Shown here: positions 1-9,549 of the stretch, in pieces
How positions within the stretch are numbered: position 1 is the stretch's first letter
Layout of the letters: each line of letters opens with the position of its first letter
NCBI GenBank assembly: GCA_001931875.2
Contig: MSJH02000069.1
Span: forward strand, 1 to 11,304
Length of the DNA stretch: 11,304 nt
Origin: Byssochlamys sp. IMV 00236
Lineage: Eukaryota; Ascomycota; Eurotiomycetes; Eurotiales; Thermoascaceae
Direction of reading: 5' to 3'
Translations under genes and position numbers: made by a program
Notes under the pieces: generated by a model
Databases searched by the model: none
What the model was told of the DNA's origin: nothing
Seen by the model: only the letters and a program-made list of their open reading frames with translations

Positions 1-39
1 AAAAAAAAAAAAAAAAGAAAAAGAAAGAAAGAAAAGAAA
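1..39. repeat. A-rich, A/G simple-sequence tract at window start
   Basis: Sixteen A residues are followed by short A runs separated by single G residues. This is low-complexity sequence, with no gene in it. Together with the A run at the other end it suggests that the window edges are homopolymer breaks of an assembly. Confidence 0.9.
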
Positions 40-370
40 TGCTTATTTTAACATTCAAAAAAAAAAGCTTGACACGTGAAAGTTAATATTCCAAACATGT
101 TTTATTCAAGACACATGAAATTCAATCTATTTCCATAGTGTCACCATAGAAACTCCCTTTTTTTTTTTTGAATCAACACAAAATATATTTGCGTACACCG
201 TTTCAATTCAAAAGTTATTCTTTTACATTAAACAAAACCCATCCATTTTTCCAAATAAGGAAATCAATAAAAGAGAGATAGAAAAGAAATGTACCCCCTC
301 CTTCTTTTCCCCCTTGATTCACATGGTGTATCGAGGAGCCTATTTCACATGCAATAGTTTATGAAGAGGG
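40..370. other. Non-coding 3' flank of the kinase gene
   Basis: AT-rich sequence with pyrimidine-rich and poly-T stretches. I see no open frame, RNA gene or repeat that I can support. It lies downstream of the kinase stop codon, so it holds the end of that gene's 3' UTR and then intergenic DNA. Confidence 0.6.
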
Positions 371-376
371 TTTATT
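371..376 (-). terminator. Poly(A) signal AATAAA of the kinase gene
   Basis: Read on the minus strand this is AATAAA within AATAATAAA, 41 nt past the TGA stop of the kinase gene. The hsbA-like gene further right has the same AATAATAAA string at nearly the same distance from its stop, which supports both. Confidence 0.65.
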
Positions 377-417
377 ATTACAAATAAGAAAAATTTGATG
401 CCAGATCAGAAAACAAA

Positions 418-3400
418 TCAGGTCTTTCTTTTAGTACTTTTTGAAGTCATGACATATGCTGATTGAGGAGCGAATTTCTTGATGGCAGCTATCAGTTCGG
501 GAAATCTGAGGGGCTTAGTTACATATTCATCCTAAGATAAAGAAAAATTAGAATTCGTATCACAACAAAAAGAGAGATATAGTACCATTCCAGACTGTAA
601 ACACTTTTCTCTATCACCAATCATCGCATGGGCGGTCAGTGCAATAATAGGAATATGGGAATTGCCGCCTGATAAGTGTTCAATTTCACGAATCTTTTGT
701 GTTGCTTCAAAGCCCCCCATAATAGGCATCTGAACATCCATCAAGATCAAATCGTACTTTCTATTTTCAAATGCTTCTACTGCCATTTTGCCATTGGATA
801 CAATTTCTACTTTATGACCAAACTTTTCCAAGATTCGTACCGCTAGCTTCTGATTGACAATGTTGTCTTCTGCGAGCAAGATGTCAAGAGACATGGGTAT
901 ACTCGAATCATTTGGTAGAGTCGCGTGACTTTCCAGTGCGGGTAGCAATGTATAAGCTAGATCGGAAATCGTGATGGATGAATTGATATAACCAGTAATA
1001 CCAAGATCAATACACAGCTTCATATTCAAGCGAAGTATCTCGGGTGCGATCAGTATAATGGGCGTGTACCTTAAGTGAACAGCTTCTCGAATCTTTTCCG
1101 CGTATGCCATGTTATCTACAATTACAGTATCAAAAATAGGCGACTGCTTATTCTTGCTCACAATCTTGGCTGCTTCAGATATATCTGTAATTCGATAGGG
1201 AACAAGTCCAAGTTGCTCGATCTTATCAGCAACGTCCTTACGATCGCCCAAGCTGTCAAGGAAAAGTACATTTCGTCCCTTGAATCGTTTGATCTTTTCA
1301 AACGCATCTTCTTCTTCCATCGCATACCGCTTGAACTTGAGTGTAAAGTAAAACTGTGATCCCTTGCTGTAGATTGATTTTACCCAAAGCTCACCTCCCA
1401 TCAATTGAACAAGGCTTTTAGATATGGACAGACCAAGACCAGTGCCGCCATACTCTCGACTATAAAGCAGGTTATTAGACGACATTCATATTTTTTTAAC
1501 TCATTACTTACGTTGTACTACCGTCAGCCTGGCAGAAGGTGTCAAAGATTACATTGAGCTTATCCTCTTGAATGCCAATACCTGTGTCTTTTACACAAAG
1601 CTCCAGTACGATATCATCGCCATTCAGTTCCACAATACGCGCTTCCAATGAGACTTCACCTTTGTTTGTAAACTTGATTGCGTTGCCAATCAAGTTGGTG
1701 ATGACCTGTCTTAATCGAAGAGGATCACCGATCAGTTGATCAGGAATAGCGCAGTCTACGTTATAGATTAGATCCAATTTCTTTTGATTTGCCTTGACAG
1801 CAAGTGTCTTGAGCACGCTGAAAATAGCAGCTCGAAGAGAGAAGGGGATGGATTCGACAGTCATACGACCTGCTTCAATTTTGGAAATATCCAGAATATC
1901 GTCAATAATACTCAGTAAACTATTCGCAAGGCTTGACACGATCATCAAGTTTTCTCTTTGCTGACGTGTCAGTTCTGTCTCGAGCGTAAGTGAGGTCATA
2001 CCGATGATACCGTTCATGGGTGTCCTGATTTCATGACTCATATTAGCCAAGAACTCGCTCTTGGATCGGTTTGCCAGTTCAGCAGCCTCGCGTGCGAGTC
2101 TGTTCTTTTGGATAGCGTCTCTTAAGGAGTTGACCATTTGATTGATCTTTGTTTTGAGTGAGTCCATTTCACCTGAAGCTTCAACAGTGATCAATCTTGA
2201 AAAGTCATTTTCGGTAGCAGCAGCAGAAATTTGAGCAAATGCACGAACTTGTGTCGTTAGATTAGAGGCCATGATATTTACATTACTTGTGATATCACGC
2301 CAGAGACCTTGGATATCCTCTACTTGAGCTTGTACACCAAGTTTACCTTCTGTACCAACCTCCATACAGACACGCTTCACTTCAGAAGCAAACGAGCTGA
2401 GTTGATCCACCATTGTATTGATCGTCGTCTTCAATTCGGCAATTTCACCATGTACCTCAACCTCGATCTTCTTTGAGAGGTCACCCTGTGCTACTGCCTT
2501 ACATACAGCTGCAATAGATCTCAATTGGTCAGTCAAGTTGCTGGCCATCAAATTGACATTGTCTGTCAAGTCTTTCCATGTTCCGTCTACACCAATAATC
2601 GTCGCTTGGCCACCTAATTTACCCTCGGTTCCTACTTCACGAGCTACACGCGTGACTTCAGACGCAAACACACGAAGCTGGTCTACCATACTATTTACTG
2701 TGATCTTGAGCTCAAGGATTTCACCACGTGTCTCGACATCAATCTTCTTGGATAAATCACCTCGTGCGACAGCCTTGGTAACTTCTGCAATCGAACGCAC
2801 TTGAGTAGTCAAATTGGCTGCCATTTGGTTGACATTGTCTGTCAGCTCGTTCCAGGTGCCTGCCACATCTTTTACAACAGCTTGACCGCCAAGTTTACCA
2901 TCTGTACCTACTTCTTTCGCAACACGCGTGACTTCAGATGCAAATACACGGAGTTGGTCAACCATTGCATTCACAACGTTCTTAAGTTCCAGGATTTCAC
3001 CATCGGATTCGACTTCGATCTTCTTTGATAGGTCACCCAGAGCAACTGCTTTGGTTACTTCAGCAATTGATCTCACCTGACTGGTAAGATTAGCAGCCAT
3101 CTGATTGACATTGTCTGTAAGGCCTTTCCAGGTTCCATCGACATTTGGTACAAAGGCTTGTCCGCCAAGCTTTCCTTCGGTTCCTACTTCTTTAGCAACA
3201 CGCGTGACCTCAGAGGCAAACACACGAAGTTGGTCAACCATGTTATTCACTGTATCCTTCAACTCTCTTATTTCGCCATCAGACTCAACTCCAATTTTCT
3301 TTGATAGGTCACCCAAAGCCACGGCCTTGGTCACTTCGGCGATCGATCTGACCTGATTTGTTAGGTTAGCAGCCATTTGATTGACATTGTCTGTAAGGCC

Positions 3401-6400
3401 CTTCCAGGTACCACCGACATTCGGCACAAACGCCTGCCCACCCAATTTGCCCTCGGTACCGACTTCTTTGGCAACACGTGTAACTTCAGATGCAAAGACG
3501 TTCAATTGATCGACCATACTATTCACAATATTCTTGAGTTCCAAGATTTCACCTCCAGATTCGACTTCGATTTTCTTCGATAAGTCGCCCAAAGCGACTG
3601 ACTTGGTTACTTCAGCAATCGATCTCACTTGGTTTGTCAGGTTAGCGGCCATTTGATTGACATTATCGGTCAGTCCTTTCCATGTGCCATCCACATTTGG
3701 AACAAGTGCCTGTCCGCCCAATTTGCCTTCTGTGCCTACTTCCTTGGCAACACGGGTGACTTCGGATGCGAATACGTTGAGCTGATCAACCATACTATTC
3801 ACAATGTTTTTCAGCTCAAGGATTTCTCCTCCTGACTCGACTTCGATCTTTTTAGACAGGTCGCCGAGCGCAACTGCCTTGGTGACTTCTGCAATCGAAC
3901 GTACTTGAGTGGTCAAATTGGCTGCCATTTGGTTTACATTGTCTGTTAGATCTTTCCAAGTGCCTGCCACATCTTTTACAACAGCTTGACCGCCAAGTTT
4001 ACCATCTGTACCTACTTCTTTCGCAACACGCGTGACTTCAGATGCAAATACACGGAGTTGGTCAACCATTGCATTCACAACGTTCTTAAGTTCCAGGATT
4101 TCACCATCGGATTCGACTTCGATCTTCTTTGATAGGTCACCCAGAGCAACTGCTTTGGTTACTTCAGCAATTGATCTCACCTGACTGGTAAGATTAGCAG
4201 CCATCTGATTGACATTGTCTGTAAGGCCTTTCCAGGTTCCATCGACATTTGGTACAAAGGCTTGTCCGCCAAGCTTTCCTTCGGTTCCTACTTCTTTAGC
4301 AACACGCGTGACCTCAGAGGCAAACACACGAAGTTGGTCAACCATGTTATTCACTGTATCCTTTAACTCTCTTATTTCGCCACCAGACTCAACTTCAATC
4401 TTTTTGGATAGATCACCGAGAGCCACAGCCTTGGTTACTTCAGCAATGGAACGCACTTGATCCGTAAGGTTGGCCGCCATGATGTTTACATTATCAGTTA
4501 GCCCTTTCCACGTCCCGCCAACGTTGGGTACAAACGCTTGTCCACCAAGTTTTCCTTCAGTGCCTACTTCTTTAGCAACACGCGTGACCTCAGAAGCAAA
4601 GATACGTAGCTGATCAACCATGTCATTGACAATGTTTTTCAAATCTAGGATTTCACCACTAGTCTCGACGAGAATTTTTTTGGAGAGATCGCCCATAGCT
4701 ACAGCTTCTGTAACCTCAGCTATAGAACGAACCTGGGTCGTAAGGTTGGCAGCCATCATGTTGACATTATCCGTCAAGTCTTTCCAGGTACCTGCTATGT
4801 TGGGAACGATCGCCTGTCCGCCCAATATGCCTTCGGTTCCTACTTCTTTCGACACACGTGTGACTTCAGATGCAAACACACGAAGTTGGTCAACCATATT
4901 GTTGACGACATTCTTAAGTTCCAGGATTTCACCATCGGATTCGACTTCGATCTTCTTTGATAGGTCACCCAGAGCAACTGCTTTGGTTACTTCAGCAATT
5001 GATCTCACCTGACTGGTAAGATTAGCAGCCATCTGATTGACATTGTCAGTCAATCCCTTCCACGTCCCGCCAACATTGGGTACAAACGCTTGTCCACCAA
5101 GTTTTCCTTCGGTTCCTACTTCTTTAGCAACACGTGTAACTTCAGAAGCAAAGACATTTAGTTGATCAACCATACTGTTGACCGTATTTTTCAAGTCAAG
5201 AATTTCACCACTAGTCTCTACGTGAATTTTCTTGGAAAGATCACCCTTGGCTACAGCTTTGGTCACTTCGGCAATAGATCTGACTTGGGTGGTTAAATTG
5301 GCAGCCATTGTATTCACATTATCGGTAAGTCCCTTCCAAGTACCACTAACATTGGGCACGAATGCCTCACCGCCTAGCTTGCCCTCGGTACCGACTTCAC
5401 GCGCCACACGCGTGACTTCAGATGCAAATACACGGAGCTGATCCACCATGTCATTGACAATATTTTTGAGTTCTGAGATTTCGCCACCCGATTCGACTTC
5501 GATCTTTTTAGAAAGATCACCAAGGGCAACGGCTTTAGTGACCACCTTGATAGATCGTACTTGAGTCGTAAGATTTGAGGCCATTGTATTGACATTATCT
5601 GTCAAATCTTTCCAGGTACCATCGACATTTGGCACCTTGGCTTGACCTCCTAGTTTACCCTCCGTACCGACTTCTTTGGCAACACGTGTAACTTCGGAAG
5701 CAAACACACGGAGCTGGCTGACCATGTCATTTACCGTATTCTTAAGGTCAAGAATTTCACCACGTGTTTCGACGTCGATCTTTTTAGACAGGTCTCCCAA
5801 AGCGACCGCCTTGGTCACCTCAGCGATAGAACGAACTTGTGTTGTGAGATTGGCAGCCATGATGTTGACATTGTCAGTCAAGTCCTTCCATGCGCCTCCG
5901 ACGTTCTTTACTACGGCTTGTCCACCGAGTTTGCCTTCGACTCCTACTTCGAGCGAGACTCGGCTGACTTCTGCAGAAAAGTTTGTGAGTTGATCGACCT
6001 TTAGTAAAGAGTGAGATAAAGAAATGATGTTGGAGAATAAAGTTTACCATTCGATTCATGGTATTTTTTAGTTCCAAGACTTCACCCTGAGCATTAGCCG
6101 TTACTTTCTTTGAGAGATCGCCTTCAGCCACTGCTTTAGCTACAGCAGCAATATCACGAACTTGATCTGTAATCTTGGAGGCCATCATATTGACATTGTC
6201 CGTCAGATCTTTCCATGTACCTCCAACATCCTTCACAACGGCTTGACCACCGAGTTTGCCTTCTGTTCCTACTTCGAGCGATACTCGTGTAACTTCTGTA
6301 GCAAATGTAGACAGCTAACCAAAAATGAATAATTGTGTATTTTTATTTTTATTTTTATTATTACCTGGTCGACCATGGTATTGATTGTATTTTTCAAATC

Positions 6401-7499
6401 CAACATTTCACCCTTCACTTCTACCTTAACCTTCTTTGTGAGATCACCACGGGCAACAGCTTTTGAGACATGTGCAATATCACGAACTTGGTTTGTGAGG
6501 TTATCGGCCATAGTATTGACATTGTCTGTGAGTTCTTTCCAAATGCCATTTATACCTGCAACTTTGGCTTGTACGCCTAGTTTTCCTTCTGTACCTACTT
6601 CATGAGCAACACGAGTGACTTCAGAAGCAAATAGGTTAAGATGGTTGACTACAAGATGTTTGTTTAGAAATGTGGGAATCATGTGTGTGTGTGTGTATAG
6701 ATATTTATATATACCCATGAGATTAAATGTATTCTTCAACATTAAAGTTTCTCCTCGAACAGGTACAGTCATTGCTTTACTAAGATCACCTTTTGCAATA
6801 GCAGTAGATACATCAGCAATATCTCTAACTTGTTCCAAGTGATTTTTGGTCATGCTATTCAAGTTTAGAATGAATTCACGCCAAACGCCCTGTATCGAAT
6901 CGTCACATTCAGCTTGAACGCCTAGTTTGCCGTCAAAAGCTGTCTCATAAGCTACTTTTAGTACATTGTTGGTAAAGAGTTGAAGTTGATCTGCCATGGA
7001 GTTGATGGCATCATTGAGTGGATGAGTATGTAAATGGCAATGAATGCGTTGATCTAACTGACCCTGAGTGATAGCTAATGCGACATTGACTGCTTGTTGA
7101 ACACAGTGCTGACAATGGTTGGGTTCTATATGATGGTTTCAACATATGTGTGTACGTTTGTATATATGTATTTAATAAGTTACCAGGCACTATGTGTGTA
7201 TTTACAGTAAACTTATTAATATTATGATTATGAACATTATGGTCATGCTTGGTGTCTATTGTGTCCTGGTATCTTTTTATATCTTTTTCCAATCTTAATT
7301 GACGTGAAGCTATACTTTTTATTGTATTTAATAAGGTATCGTCTGTATGATTATGAACTTGCTCGATTGATAATAGACAATCGCTATAATTTCCCTTATC
7401 AATGCTGACGAGTAGTCTCTCTATGTCTTTTAAATCCATTTCTGCTGAAAGGCAAACCTTTTTATTCTTTGAAAAGTCTTGTTTTGTAGATCGTTTCAT
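418..7499 (-). CDS. nik1: Group III hybrid histidine kinase with an 18-unit poly-HAMP array
   Basis: Soluble sensor kinase of the Nik1/Os-1 class; it autophosphorylates a histidine, passes the phosphate to its own receiver aspartate and from there to a Ypd1-type carrier and the HOG pathway (family knowledge). Exons on the minus strand: 7499-7184, 7125-6715, 6648-6365, 6314-6048, 5998-1512, 1459-586, 531-418. Introns are 58, 66, 50, 49, 52 and 54 nt, all GT..AG, and the joined frame is open for 2,250 residues. An in-frame TGA directly precedes the ATG, which fixes the start. Residues 1-105: no membrane segment, His/Asn-rich stretch near 87-96. Residues about 110-1718: HAMP array. H-box [12 protein letters not shown] with His1748 (CAT at 2033-2035); N-box Asn1865; G1 DTGIGI from Asp1897; G2 GGTGLGL at 1926-1932. 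Residues about 1983-2096: degenerate receiver-like domain. C-terminal receiver: acidic pair Glu2119/Asp2120, phospho-acceptor Asp2163 in LILMDVQMP, Thr2197, Lys2219. All catalytic motifs are intact. Usual family length is near 1,300 residues; the excess is entirely HAMP units. The symbol is by family resemblance. Confidence 0.95.
2857..3259 (-). repeat. Long exact repeat inside HAMP array, copy A
   Basis: By eye this block is identical at every base, silent sites included, to 3961-4363. The displacement is 1,104 bp, exactly four 276-bp units. Identity stops at a C/T difference at 3260/4364, and the sequences diverge again just left of 2857. Confidence 0.88.
3961..4363 (-). repeat. Long exact repeat inside HAMP array, copy B
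   Basis: Partner of 2857-3259. Its inner part, from about 4083, continues in a third, shorter identical block at 4911-5047, displaced by 828 bp (three units). Confidence 0.88.
4911..5047 (-). repeat. Third, shorter identical block in the HAMP array
   Basis: About 137 bp match 4083-4219 (and so the corresponding part of copy A) base for base, then both sides diverge. The displacement is exactly three repeat units, so this is register-preserving exchange between units. Confidence 0.8.
6649..6714 (-). other. Intron 2 of the kinase gene, in-frame and stop-free, with a GT microsatellite
   Basis: The intron begins GTATAT and ends TTGTAG. It is 66 nt, a multiple of three, and has no stop in the kinase frame. 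Splicing restores the NLMVNHLNLF junction, which matches the NxMVDQLxxF junction of the other units; retention would add 22 residues at that point. On the plus strand 6682-6696 is a (TG)n run of 15 bases. Confidence 0.85.
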
Positions 7500-7865
7500 T
7501 CACACAAGAACATCCACTTTTCACTCAATTTTTTTAAAAAAAAAGCTTCGAAAGAACAAAATGGAACTCTGAGGGAGAAAAATGGAAGAGAAAAAGGATC
7601 GAAAAGGCAAAACCAAAACCAAAAGACGACGATTTGCGGGGAATAAAAGTGTAGGACAATGCTTGATTGGTTCATTTGTTCACAATTTGACCTTGCTTAC
7701 TATTATTTTATAAAACAGTTGATAAATCGGTGATCTCGAAGTCTGTGTTACATGTTACACCAAGTTGATCCCTCTTTGTTTGTCAAGGATTATTGTCTCC
7801 ATAGCAATGGATCTTCTTATGTGAGTTAGTTTGATAGATAAACTCCGAAACATACTATACCAGAG
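7500..7865. other. 5' flank of the kinase gene
   Basis: No coding sequence seen. On the minus strand it contains a TATA-like element (7704-7712) and a CCAAT motif (7664-7670). The stretch nearest the ATG is A/T- and purine-rich and presumably holds the 5' UTR. The transcription start cannot be placed from sequence. Confidence 0.5.
7704..7712 (-). promoter_or_regulatory. Candidate TATA box of the kinase gene
   Basis: Reads TATAAAATA on the minus strand, about 205 nt upstream of the kinase ATG. A CCAATCA motif lies closer to the gene at 7664-7670, which is not the usual order, so this is a motif match only. Confidence 0.3.
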
Positions 7866-8260
7866 ATGGCAATTATAAAGTCTATTATTTAAGGGGATAA
7901 GATCATGAGCTAGGGAGTACAAGCACAATTAAAAACAGTATGCCATGTCGGCAATGACAGAGGCAGTGAACCCAATTTCCAAAAAAAAGCCATGAGCATA
8001 TCTGTGAAATTTATAAAGCAGCTATATACATAATATGATATTTTGCACCAAAACGACAGTATATTAGCCCTAGTAACGGCCGCCCATTTTTTACAGCCGT
8101 TCTAATGTCGTTAGTGATCAAGGATCTTCTACGTGCATCATTTGCACAATGTATCATCGTACGGTTGACTATGAACTAGTTGCTACGCAGAATGATGGAC
8201 CAAAGAATGTTGAGATCAGGATATTTGAAAAGGTTCTAAATACATTAGCCACTGCCAAGC
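7866..8260 (-). pseudogene. Decayed HsbA-like gene, last exon and 3' end
   Basis: Colinear with the last exon of the intact hsbA-like gene at 9550-10209. Its C-terminus reads TASVIADMAYCF-stop, against TAFSKADTAYGI-stop. Moving upstream the frame still shows a Cys and AVT (near 8072-8095), then YPDL (near 8215) against VPDI, then a match at the GCCAATG site (8243-8250). The stop at 7929-7931 is followed 43 nt later by AATAGA (7881-7886), where the intact gene has AATAAA at 42 nt. An extra 56 or so bases lie between the C-terminal match and the AVT match. In-frame stops TAA and TAG occur upstream of YPDL, and no signal-peptide exon is recognisable, so it cannot encode a normal protein. It is a dead tandem paralogue in the same orientation. 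Confidence 0.75.
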
Positions 8261-9502
8261 AGTCGAGAATTCAAGTTTGTTGTAGCGCAGAGATCGATCC
8301 CCACATGATATGAAAAAGACCCAAGCATTATGTTTACAAAAAAAAAAACACGCATATAAATTTTCACAGAGATGCATTAGGGGCCATCCTGGAATATGTT
8401 GGGTGATAGTCCTATCATCACTGCCGGGGCGGATGCTTTAGAAATTTGAAACTATATAAAGCAACTCACACTTTGAAAACTTGAGGGATTGGTGCAACCT
8501 GATGATGAAAAAACGCCCAATTTAATAACATGTATGCACAGGAATGCGTCTCCCGTGTCTGTCCGTAGATGAGAAGGCTATCAACATGGGACTTTAGGTC
8601 TTTTTTATTGGTCTTTATTGCATATAAACAAATCACACAAGAGCTATCTACATAGAAGTGATATTTGAATAGAGTCATTTCAACGAAATGGACAAAATAC
8701 CCAGAAAGGTCATTTTATGAGCGTGTCACTCATATATACGAATATATACTCAAATGTATTACTTTTCGAGGACATTAATATCCATATCTTTCCTCGGTTT
8801 ATAGGCAAAGTTTAGCTTGTGACAAAAAGATAACTATCATAAGCTATTTTTTGATAAAAAAAACTTATAGAAGGATTCATAATACATACAGCATAATGAA
8901 GACCAATGACTCTCAATATATTGCTACCTAGAATAAGTGTCACTCCACCAATAAGTCGGTAGAATATCATTTTATTAGTAGACAAGGAAAGTTTTTACTT
9001 TGGTATAAACTTTACATGTACTGATTTAGGTCACTCGTGAGTACAATGTGGCTGTTGGATAGGCTTTTTGCAAAAGACTCTCGCATCAGACATTAATCAT
9101 AATATTCTGCAATCCAAAGATAAACTATCGACTAAAGTCATTCAAACTAAATTAAAGGCGATAGGATGTCATTTATGGCCATAAATGACCACATCAGTTA
9201 CGCAAGCTTGTTCATGTAGCGTTTAAAGTTGCCCTATTTGTACAGACATTTTCCTCATGGAAACAAAAAAAAAAAAATAACACGGCATTTACACACAGTA
9301 AAAACAAGCATGGATGAGGGTAAAGCGCGTCAATGAGCAACATCGTGAATCAGCGATACAGCAGTTTAAAAGCGTATCATTACAAATGGCCATGAAGTTT
9401 CATATAGGACTGTTATATTACTATGTAGTACGGACGTTCTTCGAGAGTGACATTTGACAATAACAAAAAAAAAAAAGTGCATGTTCTGGGGCAACTGTAA
9501 AG
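8261..9502. other. AT-rich spacer without a recognisable gene
   Basis: I see no supported coding region or RNA gene. It contains several A tracts on the plus strand (about 8338-8348, 9266-9278, 9465-9476) and a perfect palindrome at 9168-9189. The right part would include the 5' portion of the decayed hsbA copy if it survived, but I could not recognise it. Confidence 0.5.
9168..9189. repeat. Perfect 22-bp palindrome
   Basis: The sequence from gtcatttatgg to its exact reverse complement has no spacer. The arms are followed on each side, slightly offset, by gatg and catc, so the symmetry weakly continues. It lies in non-coding DNA between the decayed and intact hsbA-like genes. It could be a binding site for a dimeric protein or a chance palindrome. 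Confidence 0.85.
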
Positions 9503-9508
9503 TTTATT
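9503..9508 (-). terminator. Poly(A) signal AATAAA of the hsbA-like gene
   Basis: Reads AATAAA within AATAATAAA on the minus strand, about 42 nt past the TAA stop. The decayed copy has the same context with one change (AATAGA). Confidence 0.7.
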
Positions 9509-9549
9509 ATTTAAGGGATAGGATCATGAACTAGAGAATAAAAGCTCAT

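Larger units (their letters stand above)
2123..7114 (-). repeat. Tandem HAMP array, 18 units of about 92 residues (276 bp)
   Basis: Each unit has a canonical HAMP half, recognisable by [10 protein letters not shown] and LKN, ending in MVDQL, and a HAMP-like linker half with [25 protein letters not shown] and LTDNVN. I count 18 canonical halves and 17 linkers. Equivalent positions in the first and last units are residues 127 and 1690, a distance of 1,563, against 17 x 92 = 1,564, so the register is kept through the whole array. The first unit (TQGQLDQRI) and the last (ENDFSRLI) are divergent; the central dozen are nearly uniform. Fourteen units lie in the long fifth exon, the others in exons 2-4. 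In this family the array acts as the signal-transmitting rod between N-terminus and kinase core and is needed for fungicide and osmotic responses. Confidence 0.93.

Noticed and set aside
2418..5993. Many plus-strand open frames of 68-130 codons opposite the HAMP array
   Set aside because: They recur with the 276-bp repeat and are antisense shadows of the minus-strand coding sequence.
8466..8678. 70-codon minus-strand frame
   Set aside because: No family resemblance and unremarkable composition; expected by chance in this much AT-rich spacer.
9314..9457. 47-codon plus-strand frame beginning MRVKRVNEQHRESA
   Set aside because: It looks somewhat protein-like, but it is short, has no promoter, splice or homology support, and is within chance expectation.
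9221..9502. Near-inverted repeats (gtttaaagttgccc and gggcaactgtaaag) that could be ends of a small transposon
   Set aside because: Only about 13 matching bases with a mismatch, no target-site duplication, and the right copy lies in the hsbA 3' UTR; chance is likely.
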